From NCBI GenBank assembly GCA_964304625.1, contig OZ199839.1, positions 4,588,001 through 4,652,000 on the forward strand: a stretch of DNA of 64,000 bases, given 5' to 3'. Within the stretch, counting starts at the first letter, position 1; the number at the start of each line of letters is the position of its first letter. Origin of the DNA: Kudoa neothunni (lineage: Eukaryota; Cnidaria). Of the stretch, positions 41,097-52,705 are shown one piece after another. The notes beneath the pieces were generated by a model. The model did not search any database, had not been told where the DNA came from, and was given only the letters and a program-made list of their open reading frames with translations. The translations under genes were made by a program, and so were the position numbers.

Positions 41097-41695
41097 TTAA
41101 CGCCTGGAGTATTCTTTGACATTAGTCGAAGCGATAATTCGGTCGACAATGTCATCATCACCTTTGTTTTTGTTGTAAAATGAAGTGAATTCAGGTTTTA
41201 TGCATTTTTCAGGAGCCAGATTCGGATTTGCCGAAAAAGTAGCCCAAAAAATAACTGATTTATTCTTAGAAACGTATGACAACAATATTTTTTTCGAAGA
41301 AAAGAAAAAGTTGTTTATAACGTTCTCTTGATTTATTTATCTTTAACATTTCGGGAATATCTCCTTTGTTTTGTTTTATTGTTCGAACCATAACCAGGCC
41401 AATGTTTAGTGGTTTATTGATAAGTGCAACTGATGTGAAAAAATTATAAGCAACAATGTTTCTGCCTCTGTTCTTTAGGTACAACGCATAATCTTACACA
41501 TTATTCTCTCATAACTATTTAGCTCTTTTGAAATTTTATCCCAATGATAAATAGAGATATCGTGACAAAATTTTGGCGATGGATTAAAAAGAAAGAAGAA
41601 TTTGAATCCATCATATATAAAAAAATTCTTACCGCACTATGCTTCGGGGTCTATCGTTCCCCAAACGCGCTTGACAGATTAAAAGGTTATTTCCA
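41097..41695 (-). pseudogene. piggyBac fragment with right terminus
   Basis: Reading leftward, RNIVAYNFFTSVALINKPLN corresponds to the second catalytic segment (usually DNFFTS; here the Asp is changed to Tyr). FVSKNKSVIFWATFS and FYNKNKGDDDIVDRI match the later region up to the third Asp (KGGVDxxDxM). At 41650-41695 the sequence GGGGTCTATCGTTCCCC and then GATTAA resembles a piggyBac end with its hairpin. The N-terminal half is missing. Confidence 0.65.
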
Positions 41696-42006
41696 ATTAT
41701 TAAATCCATTCCTTTAATGAATTTTATTTATTATAATACGTAAAGAAACTAACGATATATTAACTAAAAATAAGAAAAGACGTATAATTAATTTTAAATA
41801 TTATTTTACCGTTGAACTGGAATATCACAATTTAAAACAAACGAAGGTCATCATTAAATTATATTTACAGCCAAAAACTATACTAATAATCTCAAATTTT
41901 TAAAAATTTAAAATATTCACTCATATCACACTAACTACTACAAATAATGCATCAGTTGTAACTATTTTCCGTTATTTTTGTTGGCCTAAATACAAGTCAA
42001 ATGGTG
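41696..42006. other. 3' flank of SMN
   Basis: AT-rich, nothing recognisable. Confidence 0.5.
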
Positions 42007-43283
42007 CTAAAGCTCAATAAATGGATGTACTTCATAATATCCAGTAAAAAATCCAGCTATGAACCAAGCATTGTTCATCGTTTTCTCGTCAATATGTAAC
42101 GATGTGGTATCAAACAAAGCATTCAGTTCTTGGACTTTATTCCTTACAATTTCAATCATAGAGGGGTCATTAAAATGGAAATCTGGAGGCTAAATATTTA
42201 TTATTACATTTCTATCAAGAACAAGCAGTTACTCGAATGGGTAAAATATTCTCCTTATCAATACGTTTTTCTCTTAAAACATTATTAACGTAATCTTCAT
42301 CTACATACTTATAGGTAAATCAAAATAAAGTTTCACAACTACAAGTCCCATCGAATTCCGGCGGAATCAATACATTCTCTTGAATTTCTTCTCTACAAAA
42401 AAAAAATAAACTACAAAACTCATTAACCTTGTTTACATTATTTGACCATCATCAAGAACAAGTGAATAGTTTGGGGAAAATATTTTATACAATCGGCCAT
42501 CATCACGCGCTTTCTCATAAGAATTCCATGCAAAATTATCAATTTTGGCAGATTGTATAACATTCTCATGGAAAATTTTGCAACTGTCCCCGGGTTCGTA
42601 GAGTCTGCAAACAGATGAAGCTGGTTGTATTTCAGAACTCTCAGAATCAGCCGAGTGGGGGAAGGGAAAAATTTCATTAATATTAGTTTCCTGTCTGATA
42701 TTAAACTCAAGAAATTGAATGGTTGCCACGGTTGACCGAGGAGATAATTCGTTCATGGTTATAATTTCAGCCAAATACAATAAATCATTCTCGTAGTATA
42801 AACCATAACATTTGTCTCCAACATTCAACTTTGATTCCACCTTCACAAGAGCATTCATTTACAACAAACAAAAATACGAACAATTACTTTATTTTCGTCA
42901 TTATTGACAGGTACACAACAACTATCCACCGAACTATCACTAGTGGACCTTGATTTTCTTTTCCGTCTTTTAAGTTTAAAATAAAACATTTAATAAATGC
43001 ACAATATACAAAATTAGTTTTGTTGACAATTTCTTCATCACTTTTTCCTAATACCAACTATAAACAAACCAATTATATTATAATTTACTTTTATTTTATT
43101 AACAGCAGTATCATAAGCCTTGATAAGTGCAGAATCATCCCAAAAATCTTCATCTCTGTTATCAATTAAGTCTTCTTGTTGTGATTCTTCATACTTTTTC
43201 TAATAAACTAGATAATAAGAAGTTACTAAATAGAAAGTTGATACTTTATCATCTTTTTTAGTAAACACTATTTTAGGAGCCAT
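42007..43283 (-). CDS. SMN1: Survival motor neuron protein (SMN)
   Basis: SMN assembles Sm rings on snRNAs with the Gemins. Exons: 43283-43245, 43199-43089, one linker exon near 43048 whose ends I could not settle, 42966-42888, 42840-42437, 42392-42343, 42300-42233, 42189-42007; apart from the linker all phases agree. The N-terminal Gemin2-binding helix is clear (FWDDSALIKAYDTAVNKIK, matching human DDTALIKAYDKAV). A basic linker RKRKSRS follows, then the Tudor domain beginning NVGDKCYGLYYENDLLYLAE. The C-terminal YG box reads NAWFIAGFFTGYYEVHPF, used for self-association. The long proline-rich stretch of vertebrate SMN is missing. Introns are 42-45 nt. The gene looks functional. Confidence 0.9.
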
Positions 43284-43920
43284 TAAAGGTTTAAATAATC
43301 CCTCAAAAATGTACAAACTAAAAGTCTGCGATTGCGCGCATGTAACCGCGATTAATATGCTTAGTCTAGATAATTTGCTCTCTATTAGAACAATATCATC
43401 TTAGTGATGACTTAAAATCTAAAACATTGATTTTCCTTGAAATTTTAAACAAAAAAATATATCATCTATAGGCAAAGTTAACATTTAACTCTTTTAGGCC
43501 TGAAAATCATGCAATAGGGATATATATTTTTTCGAGCATCAAGAAATATTTAATTTTATAAAAACGAAAAGTTTGTCGAAAATTTTAGGAATACTCAATG
43601 GGGAATTCCATCAAATTAAATGTTGTCACATGGCAACACTCGGAAACACATTAATCCAAGTGGCTGTATAGCGCAAGCGCTGACAGAAAGTACCATTATT
43701 TTGTGCCCCAAAATGCACATATCTTACAAATTTAACGATAGAAAAGACAATTTTAAAATTTTATTGGATTCTCGTTCTTGCTATTACGCAAAATGAAAAA
43801 TTTTGTCTAATCGTACATAATGATCTACTTATAGCTCTGCCAGATTATAGATTTATTCGTAAACGGGATCTGAAAAGGAGCAGTATCTAGCGTTGGTGGC
43901 CTCCCTGTTTGTTTTTTATA
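43284..43920. other. 5' flank of SMN
   Basis: No gene. It must hold the SMN promoter; no motif stands out. Confidence 0.45.
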
Positions 43921-44242
43921 CAGTAAGGTCTCGATATAGGGAGGTTTTTTGGGAATATCAATTTACCACGCAATATCGATACTTAGAGCATGCGCCGTAT
44001 TATATTTTTCCGCGGGAAAGATGGTCAACTTTTTTATCCTTGTTCCAGGCACTCTAATTTTATATAGGGCGTTCATATAAGATAGGTGTGAAATAATGTA
44101 GGTGTATTTCCAAACTAAATGGTTATCCAATAGTATTTATGACTGCTTTTAAGTCACATATCGTAACTGTTTGATTTCCCCAATAAAAATCAGCACCAAC
44201 GTCCCATTTTGTTGATCCCGGGCATTTATATAAGGTTTACTG
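43921..44242. mobile_element. pogo-type MITE
   Basis: 322 bp between TA dinucleotides, with ends CAGTAAGGTCTCGATATAGG and CAGTAAACCTTATATAAATG as loose inverted repeats. No coding. The start CAGTA..CTCGATATA is typical of pogo/Tigger derivatives. Confidence 0.75.
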
Positions 44243-44681
44243 TAAATGTCTTAATATATAACTTTGACTTGCTTCAATTTAGGAATCTCATTCGCATTGG
44301 TATGTAGCAATAGAATAAAAATGAACCAATTGTATTACATACCATCAATTATTGCTTTGTCCATATGACTAATATTTACATTAAATTCGTCATAGTTTGT
44401 GTTTAAAAATGTTTCCTTAAATTAATCGCATGATTTGATATATCGGATATTTCTCGAAACAATTTTCAATAGTTAGCCCGTCACCATTTCCCACGCTGCC
44501 TACAAAGTACAAAGACACTTAAAGACAATATATTTGAAAATTTTCGAAGAATCATTAATTAGAAACTGACTAACGAATGATTTCCTACAGCTGGACTTCA
44601 AATAATGTATAATTCCAAAATCTATTGATTTGGTGACATTAGACTAGTTGTATCCTTGAAAAGAAAGCACATTTTGATATA
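44243..44681. other. No gene seen
   Basis: AT-rich spacer between the MITE and Tigger T3; no feature found. Confidence 0.5.
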
Positions 44682-46561
44682 CAGTCGGTGACCACTAATT
44701 CGTAATGACTTTGTGCGTATGCGCGAAAAACGAAATTTGGGATTTAATTTTTAAGGCTTTCTAAAACAATCTGTTATTTTGGATTATATTTGAGTTTTTT
44801 CAATATACTTATACACATGTGATTCTAATTTAGCTAATTCATTACCTAAAGAGTAACCAGCACTTTTGGAAAATATTTTCAAATTTTGTACAAAAATTAG
44901 AGCATCTTTAGAAGTGAATTTAGGCTCCGCAGGTTCGTCCTCTACCTCTTCGGACTCGCTAACGATTTCCTCGTATGAGACGTTCTCTAAATTATCACTT
45001 ACGGGAAAAAACTTTCTTCAATACCTAATTCATCGACTTCTTCTAGAGATGTGGAACTATCTGGAGATAAAATTTTATTGGAATTTTCTGGTTCATTTAC
45101 GGATGTTTTTAAGCTGAAACCAGATTTAGAAAAACAATTAATAATCGTTTCAGGAACTAATGAATTCCAAGTATCCTTAATAAGAGTCATTGTTTCCCAT
45201 AAATCTAGAGGTTTTACATCCAGTCCAATTTCTGCGCGAAGCGTATGTCGCCTCGTTAAGTTTTTCCGGTATGTTGCCTTAAATGAACGAATAACACCTT
45301 GATCCATTGGTTGTAGGACCGATGTGGTGTTTTTGGGAAAATAGACTATTTGAACGTTGGAGAGTTCCATGTGTTCATGGCAACTTGCATTGTCCATAAA
45401 AAGAACAATTTTTTTGTTTCTACTTCTAAAAATACTGTTAAGTTTTAACAGATAATTTCTAAAAATGCTTGCTGTCATCCAGCCTTTCGTGTTGTACTCA
45501 TAGGGAAATGGAGTAGTATTTATACTTTTAAAGCATCTAGGTCGAGCATGATGACCTATCACTAGGGGGTCTAGCTTTTCACCATTCATTGAGGCTCCAA
45601 GTAATAATGTAATCCTTTTTTTGACTTTTTACCGCAAGACATTATTTTCAGTAGCAGAAATATAACTTTTTCGTATAATAATATACATAAATACTTAAGA
45701 AAAAATAATGAAGTACTCATTTGGCGCCGACAAAAAAATCATGCTGTGGAAGTAATACTATTGACAAAAAATTCTTCATTTAATGTATGTAAAAATATCT
45801 AATCGAAACAAAAATAACCATTTTTAGGAAAAACTTACGAGGCATTGATTGATAGAACAGCGAGGTCTCGTCGACATTGTATATTTGATCCTCTTTATAA
45901 TTTTCAAGAATTTTAAGAAGTTGAGTCTTCCATTCTGTGATGATTCCTATGGGTACCATGTTAGCATCGCCATGAAAGCTGACTTTTTTTAATTGAATCT
46001 ATTTTTAAAGCCGCGAAACCATCCGTAGCTAACATTTTTGAAATCGTCATCAGAAGCACCGATCTCATTTCTTTTATTAATTATTTCGATGGACGATAAT
46101 TCGATACTTTTCGACCTCATCCAAATGAACAACTCATAAACACGTTGATCGGCTTCTTCATCTTTTCCTTTCCGCATTGATCTTCGTTGGGATGGAAGCA
46201 ACTGATTCTCAAATGCTTTTGTAATTTTAGCCTTTTTTTCTAAAACGCAATTTAATGTTGAAATATAACCTATTTTGAAGTGTTTAATAGTTTCCGTCTT
46301 TCTATTTAAGGGCGGAAAACTATCATAATATTTAATTATGTCATATTTCTCTTGAAGCGTTCTGAATTTGTGAATTCTTTTTTCGGGCATTTAGAAATAA
46401 TTACGAATCATCGGTTAATACACACTTTTAAAACTTTTTATTTGACAAAATAAAAAAATAACTCGTATATTTAATTAACAACTCATAATAAACGTTATTT
46501 GACAAATTTAACCGAATGGACTAAGTTTTAGGGGAAGTTACGAATTAACGGTCACCTACTG
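44682..46561 (-). mobile_element. Tigger/pogo element T3
   Basis: Inverted termini CAGTCGGTGACCACTAATTC and CAGTAGGTGACCGTTAATTC, flanked by TA. Same family as T1 and T5 (55615-57654). The transposase reads leftward. Confidence 0.88.
44815..46390 (-). pseudogene. Tigger transposase with all three catalytic Asp
   Basis: The ATG at 46390 opens a CENP-B-like DNA-binding half (TLQEKYDIIKYYDSF, IKHFKIGYISTLN, YGWFRGFKNRFN). The nuclease follows with NVDETSLFYQ, LFMDNASCHEH and QPMDQGVIRSFK, so the DDD triad is complete. A strong donor GTAAGT stands after QSMPR at about 45838, and about 240 bp of non-coding follow before KSYISATENN; this matches the insertion in T1 and T5, although the acceptor AG seems lost here. 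Frame changes occur near 45990 and 45000. Confidence 0.82.
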
Positions 46562-47293
46562 TATTACCAGGTGGACACAAATTAGACGTTGGACTGAAAT
46601 CGGACTTCGTATCGTATGGTCAATATGATGATATTGTATCTGAATACACTTCTAGTGATAAGGGGGATGAAGATGACTACCGTTTAAATTAGACAGTGAA
46701 CGCGAAAAATTTAATAAATAACGATATTGAAACAACCGATATTTTTTAACAGGTTGAAGATATTTTATTTGAACGTTTCACTTATTTCAACCCATTCTTC
46801 AATGATAGATTATTTGAACATATTTGCATTAAGTGTAATGCCCATTTGGATCTCAATAAAAACAGAAACAGCTTTTTAGATTACCGAAATTATAATAAAT
46901 AATTTAATATTTCATTTCCGATGGTGGTGGTGGAAAAGTAATTTTTTGATTAAAGACAAAGGAACATAAAAACGAGCATTCCCGCACATTGAAATAAGCG
47001 CCGTCCCAATGTTGTTATTTGGCACCGTGTGTATCTTTTTAATTTTTGAAATAAGTGCTTCAATTTTTGGATATTTTATATAAAGTTATTTAAAATTAAA
47101 TATAATAAGAAAAAAAAATTTTAAGCCGCTGAATTAAATTCGAGGTTTAAAGGGTTGAAAGTCTATTTATGTAGAAATCTCTATTGCTTTCGAAAGCGTT
47201 GAAGATGTTTTGGATTTTGTCGTTATTCTCATTCATTGAGAATATTTGAACCTTATTTAAGAATATAATTTTATAATTGATATTAAATATATA
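46562..47293 (+). pseudogene. piggyBac N-terminal fragment and flank
   Basis: Between about 46580 and 46900 the frames read an acidic stretch (SDFVSYGQYDDIVSEYTSSD) and then RFTYFNPFFNDRLFEHICIK. The latter corresponds to EPFYYFNQFFTDALFELIL in piggyBac P1. Two stops interrupt it. Downstream to 47293 nothing is coding. Confidence 0.55.
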
Positions 47294-49526
47294 CAGTCAA
47301 ACCCCGTTTATCCGGAATTCGTTTAACCGAAAATCGCACTATCCGAACGATTTTTTAAAATTTATTTGAAATCGGTCTATATCCTAAATGAAAAAATTTT
47401 GTTTAACCGAAAATTCAGTAATCGCCACCCGAAACAACTTTTAGCTGGAATTTTCGGATAAAGTGCTCTTCGCGCATGCGTGTATACATTTTTATATGTT
47501 AAATACGACTAAATATAGCGTTAATACAACTTTATTTGAGAAGTTTTCGGATACGCTTATAATTAATTTACATAAAAAAAATTTATTACATCAAATTAAT
47601 GAATTTTTATTCAAATTTAATGAATCATTTTATAACTGGTTTGAGTATAAGATAGTCTAATGCCGCGCAGTTTAAAAATGTCAACAATGCATGACCAAAA
47701 GCGTTCAAGAATTGTTTTAAATCCAAGAAGCGATAAAGCATTTATCTGTAAAATAAAAGTGAATAATCCAAAAATGACTCTATCCGAAATATCGCATGCT
47801 TTTTACAAGGAGAAAAGATTGAAAATTGGGATAAGCACTATTGCAGATATTCTACGCAACTCCAATAAATGGAATATTATAGAATCTTCGAATCGCATGA
47901 CATCTGGGGCGGTAAACATGACAAATTTGAAAAGGCCCTTTACTTGTGGATAAATCAAGTTAATGCACAAAACGTGTGGATTAATGGGAATATTATTGTG
48001 GAAAAGGCAAAAGAATTCGCTACCAAGCTCGGAATAGAGAATATTTCCTTTTCTTCTGGATGGCTTCATCATTTTAAGAAACGACATGAAATTTCGTCTA
48101 AATATGTCCAGGGAGAAGCCAGTTCCGTGGTCATTGAAGATGTCGAGAAAGCAAGAAATGAGCTTAAAGCCGCCTTAAAATCCTACTCTAAAAATGATAT
48201 TTATAACGCGGATGAAACCGGGTTATTCTATCATCTGGGGCCAAACAGAACTCTTTCAAGTTTTCACCGATCTGGAACCAAAAATTCGAAAGATCGCATC
48301 ACCATACTCTTTTGTGTGAATGCGTCCGGCACACACAAATTAAAACCTTTAGTGATTGGGAAATCAATGAAACTACGATGTTTCAAACATTTTGATCCAA
48401 CACATTACGTGACATACAACTCCAACACAAAGGCATGGATGACCTCCATTATTTTCGAAGGTTTTTAAAATAATTTAAATTACTTGATGAAGTCCGAAAC
48501 AGGCACATTCTTCTGTTGCTCGATAATGCAACAAGCCATAAACATGCTGACCTCTCTAATGTAAAAATTATGATGTTACTTCCAAACTTAACATCCCACT
48601 TGAAACCTCTTGATGCTGGAATAATCAAGCCATTCAAATCAAAATATAGAACGTTGGTTACCAAAAAATTTATTGAGCAAATGGAAGATGATAAACTTAA
48701 TATAAATTTACAAGATGCAGTAAGATTTACTCATGAATCATGGGATTCTGTTTCTCAGAGTACCATTCAAAATTGTTGGATTCATACTGGAATAGTTTCC
48801 GGTAAAGAAGCCATCCCACCTAGTCATTCCACTAATGATGATTCACTAAATGATCTTCTAAAAGTTATCCCTGCATGTCGTTACCAATGTGCTAGAGAAT
48901 ATGTAGACTGTGGCAAGGAATTAACAATGGGTGAAATTATTACTGAGGAAGAAATTATAGAAATTATAAAATATGATGATGATAATAATAATGGTGACGA
49001 TAACTCTATATCATCTGAAGATCCTGAGGTAGAAATCCCAGTTATTAGTGATCGAGAAGCCATTACAGCTATTACCACTACCATAAAATACATTGAACAA
49101 CCCAGAGCAGAGTTCATGGCTTAGAAAATGAGAGAAAATTAAAAGACGAATTAGTAATACTACTAACTCGATTCAAACAAAATGTAGAAAGGTCTAATTT
49201 CGGAAAATTGAAACAAACACTTATAACTGATTATCTAAATAAATAAATACATTATCATGTATAATTATATATAAATTAATCTGTCGTAATTTCTCAACAT
49301 GTTATTGTTTATGCGTTATTACTTTTGTATTTTTTTAAATCTATTTAAAATATCTCTTTCTTTAGAATAAATAAAAAGGCGGAAGCATTGATTAATATGG
49401 TTTTACGAACGAAATAATATTTAAGTTGTGCGCATGCGTACTCATCGAACCTCGTTTAACCGAAACTTCAGCATCCGAAAGGAAAATGCCAGGTCCCCAG
49501 ATTTCCGGATAAACGGGGTTCGACTA
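47294..49526 (+). mobile_element. Tigger/pogo element T4
   Basis: Ends CAGTCAAACCCCGTTTATCC and, inverse, TAGTCGAACCCCGTTTATCC, flanked by TA. Subterminal copies of TTTAACCGAAA and ATCCGAA occur on both sides. It is the best kept copy of the family whose ends alone remain as T2. Confidence 0.9.
47660..49124 (+). pseudogene. Tigger transposase, two frame breaks
   Basis: The start PRSLKMSTMHDQK leads to a pogo-type HTH (MTLSEISHAFYKEKRLKIGI). The second DNA-binding part follows (LWINQVNAQNVWINGNIIVE, SSGWLHHFKKRHEIS), then the nuclease: NADETGLFYHL, LLDNATSHKHADLSN and KPLDAGIIKPFKSKYR. The C-terminus is acidic. Breaks lie near 47935 and 48470; otherwise the gene is open over about 470 codons. 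No intron is needed, unlike T1, T3 and T5. Confidence 0.87.
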
Positions 49527-49670
49527 TATATTATTTCATTTTAGATGATTAATTTAAGAATAAATTTATATTTAGGAATGCCTTTTGATAACGATATCAA
49601 TAATTTGGACTAAATTACAGTATACGTGTATCAACTTCGGGAGGGAGCACCATAACTTATTGGTGAATAT

Positions 49671-49916
49671 TTGCGCCAAACTTTCGAGGGTCACCATCAT
49701 TTGCATTTAAAACATACCTTAGAACTATTTGATAAATGTATTGAGACTGGCGAAACGCCTAATTCACAAAATTCATTGATCCACGGAAAAAATCATGATG
49801 CGCATTTTGTTAACGAAATATTAATCAAAAAACTAATATACGGTACTATATCTACAAGGGACCTATTTTCTCGTTTTGCAGATTCAAAAAAACTTTGTTT
49901 AATGCCAGCCATGTAG
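49671..49916 (+). CDS. Unidentified open frame
   Basis: A frame with ordinary amino-acid composition begins LRQTFEGHHHLHLKHTLELF and ends CLMPAM. It is preceded by a possible exon ending at about 49619 after TTTAG acceptors. I do not recognise the protein. It could be an exon of a host gene of unknown kind or part of an old element; alternatively it is chance. Confidence 0.3.
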   Translation: MRQTFEGHHHLHLKHTLELFDKCIETGETPNSQNSLIHGKNHDAHFVNEILIKKLIYGTISTRDLFSRFADSKKLCLMPAM

Positions 49917-50807
49917 TTTAGAAACTGAGTGATGTTATCTTTGACAAAAACTTGCTTTCTCTTTAGCAAACTCCGGAATTAATGTAAATTATTTTTAAAT
50001 AAATCTATTTTAAATTTTCGTACTTAATTTATTTATTTTGAATATATAGACATACTCAAATATTTACAACTATGATCCGCACTTAACCTTACTTTCGATT
50101 TTGTGTTCATTTCTTTTCTATATTTGATTGAACCACCTTATTTTACCTCCAGAAACTTTCAACAATGTCAATAAAATAAAAAATATTTGAAACCTAGAAT
50201 AACAAGCAAGCGTTTTAATACAGATGTTTATAATATTTAATCGAAGAATTAATTACATTTTTCTCAACTTTTTCCCCTCTAAAGCGAACACCTAGTCGGT
50301 TAATATAGCTGTGTGGTGAGTAATAATTACAAGAATAACTTTTGGGGTCAATTGCACAATAAAGTAAGAAAATAATAATGGGGTCAAAAACGACCCCCTC
50401 GGGCACATACTGAAGTTCTCGACACACGGTCCTTCGGCGGTTGAAATGCAGTCAACTCCAATTTTCCAGACATCACGGTATATTTAGAAATATTTTAGTG
50501 TTTTAAATTCTATTGACTTCACATGTCAAAATATATTTTGTTACCTAAGATTCTGTTATCCAGAAAACAAATCGCGGGTATTATTCCCTTAAGATAATGG
50601 AATTCTCACAGGTTATAACAAAATGAATAGTAAATAAACCTGCCATTAACTATTTTAAAATACTACAGTATTTTATTAGAAAAACGACAAAACATTTTGT
50701 GTGCATATTCGTATAAAAATACAATAGAGAATTCGATTGATTAATTTTTGTGCCATGAAATTATCTCAACATGTCATCAACCAATTTTATTGATATCAGA
50801 GATAAGG
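49917..50807. other. Intergenic with piggyBac-like terminus
   Basis: At about 50340-50445 occur GGGGTCAAAAACGACCCC, then CTCGGGCACAT and ACACGGTCCTTCGG. The last is the inverse of the CGAAGGACCGTG in the lone end at 24886, so the same piggyBac family left a terminus here. No gene otherwise. Confidence 0.5.
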
Positions 50808-51739
50808 TTATTTCAGAAGTGAATCGATTTCCTGATTATCATCGTTGTATAAACTCTCATTCACATCAAATTCCTAGATCACATAAATAAAACAAAAAAT
50901 GAAAACAGTCACTTCAAGTTCCCGCTCTAACTCCTTTTCGATACAACTCTCGTTGTTAGAATCACCTTCTATAGCAGCGGATTCGTGTGCTGAATAAATT
51001 ATATTTATACGTAATAAAATGTTACAGAATTTACAGTTGACTGTGTATGCATCTAGTAGTAGTCGCAAATGAAAGAAATAGCGTTTATAAAAGTTAAAAA
51101 GATCAATCCTAAAACAAAAAGGATCAACAAACTTGCTTGCAGATAAATAGTTACTCTTCAGGAACCAATCTTCTTTCTAATACATCTAGATTGGGATCTA
51201 ATTGTTTAAGTATTTCAATAGTATTGGTTGAATTTTGTAATTCAAAGGGAAAAATAATCGTATCGGGAAGTGGCTCAAGAAAATAATCCTCTATCTATGT
51301 AAGTATCAAAAATTATACAAAAGATAATGAATACTGTTGAAAATAACAACAATTTTTCTTTAAAACTATTATTGCTTTTCCACAGTTGAACAATCAATTC
51401 ATCTTTCAAAGTGAAAAATTTATATCTATCACATTTATTTTAGAAATAATACCTTGATTTTTTGAATCATTTTTATCGGCAAGAAATTTTTTCTGTTCTT
51501 CAATTATACCTGAAAATACGTTCTAAAGGCAATAACATGCTTGAACAATAGCATAACAACTAACTTGATCCAATTTTTTCTCAACTTGAGAAAACAGTTC
51601 ACCTAAATTGCTCTTTGTTTGTTTATATATATTTTGTAAAGTGGTTGAATCTAGACGATGTTTTTATTTTACCAGATAAATTATTATAACCTAGGAGTTT
51701 GTTTTTGGAATCATTCAGAAAGTTTCTAAGATTATCCAT
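50808..51739 (-). CDS. BSD-domain protein, BSDC1-like
   Basis: About six short exons read in frame from ATG 51739 to TAA at 50808, with introns of roughly 40-70 nt. The N-terminal part (STTLQNIYKQTKSNLGELFS, QVEKKLDQ) is helical, like the start of BSDC1. The C-terminal part contains a BSD-type core: ILKQLDPNLDVLERRLVPEE then IDLFNFYKRYFFHLRLLLDA, with the Phe-Tyr / Tyr-Phe pair typical of BSD (human: MVPAAVSHSEFWHRYFYKVH). An acidic tail ends EIDSLLK. BSD domains occur in TFIIH p62 and synapse-associated proteins; the role of BSDC1 is poorly known. It is shorter (about 250 residues) than the human protein. Exon borders are less certain than for MCM3. Confidence 0.72.
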
Positions 51740-52280
51740 CTACTTGCAAGGCTCGCGCACATTAATCACGTCAATACATTTCAGAACAGACTAGTTGGAT
51801 TCTCACGAGTCTCAGAGACCCATTAGACTGATTTAAATTTTACTTTAATCCATTATGTTTCAATGAATTAATAGAAATATAAGTTTTTTTGTTTATGCAA
51901 ATATATATAAGAAAATTGGGAATTTGAGTCTTCGTAAAGTGACTGCCACATTGCTAATGACTCGTGTGATAATTAATCGATCCTCCTGTTTCTCGTCTAT
52001 AATTTTTTGTTTTATTGATTCAGCAAATTTATAGGTAAACCATCTATTCCCAATAGTAATTAGTAAGCTGATTTATTCGGCCTTTATCTTGAATTTATAC
52101 CTTTAATAATTTGTTATTTTTTGTTAATGCACATCGTCCATGGATCTTAGAATTACATCTAAGATATTGTGTTTCATTTATAGGACACCGAAAGTATAAA
52201 TAAATTATTTCCTATTAATACAGGTATCTCTATTTGTTTAAAAAATCATTAAGATTTAAATTTGATATTTATATAATTAA
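51740..52280. other. 5' flank of the BSDC1-like gene
   Basis: No gene or repeat seen up to the TTAA of piggyBac P1. Confidence 0.5.
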
Positions 52281-52705
52281 CCCTTTTGTGCCTAATGATG
52301 CCATATAGCATTATTTTGGTAATTTGCGAATTTCTTTGTTATCATAAATTTCCGAAAGCCAAAATTCGTCATATAATTCGTTAAAAATCAATTTAATCAT
52401 TAAAAAATTTTAAAAATGTTGGGTTTATATATTTTCATGGTATAAAATAGATAATAATACTTGTTGTTGGAATTAGCAAACCTGACCCCTTTCGAACGAT
52501 AACTATAAGACTGAAGAAACTGTTTTACTCCAATGATAAAAATTTATTGTATTAGTCTAATAAAATATTTTTAAAAATATAGATCCAAATCAAATAGAGG
52601 AAAATTTTAACATAAATGCTCAAAATGAAAAATAAATAATTATGTCTGTAATGAAGCAGCGGCACGCGATAAAACCACAATTCGCTAACTAATAATACCC
52701 CTCTC

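Noticed and set aside
42438-42710. Alternative frame in the SMN Tudor exon
   Set aside because: Shadow of the Tudor-coding frame.
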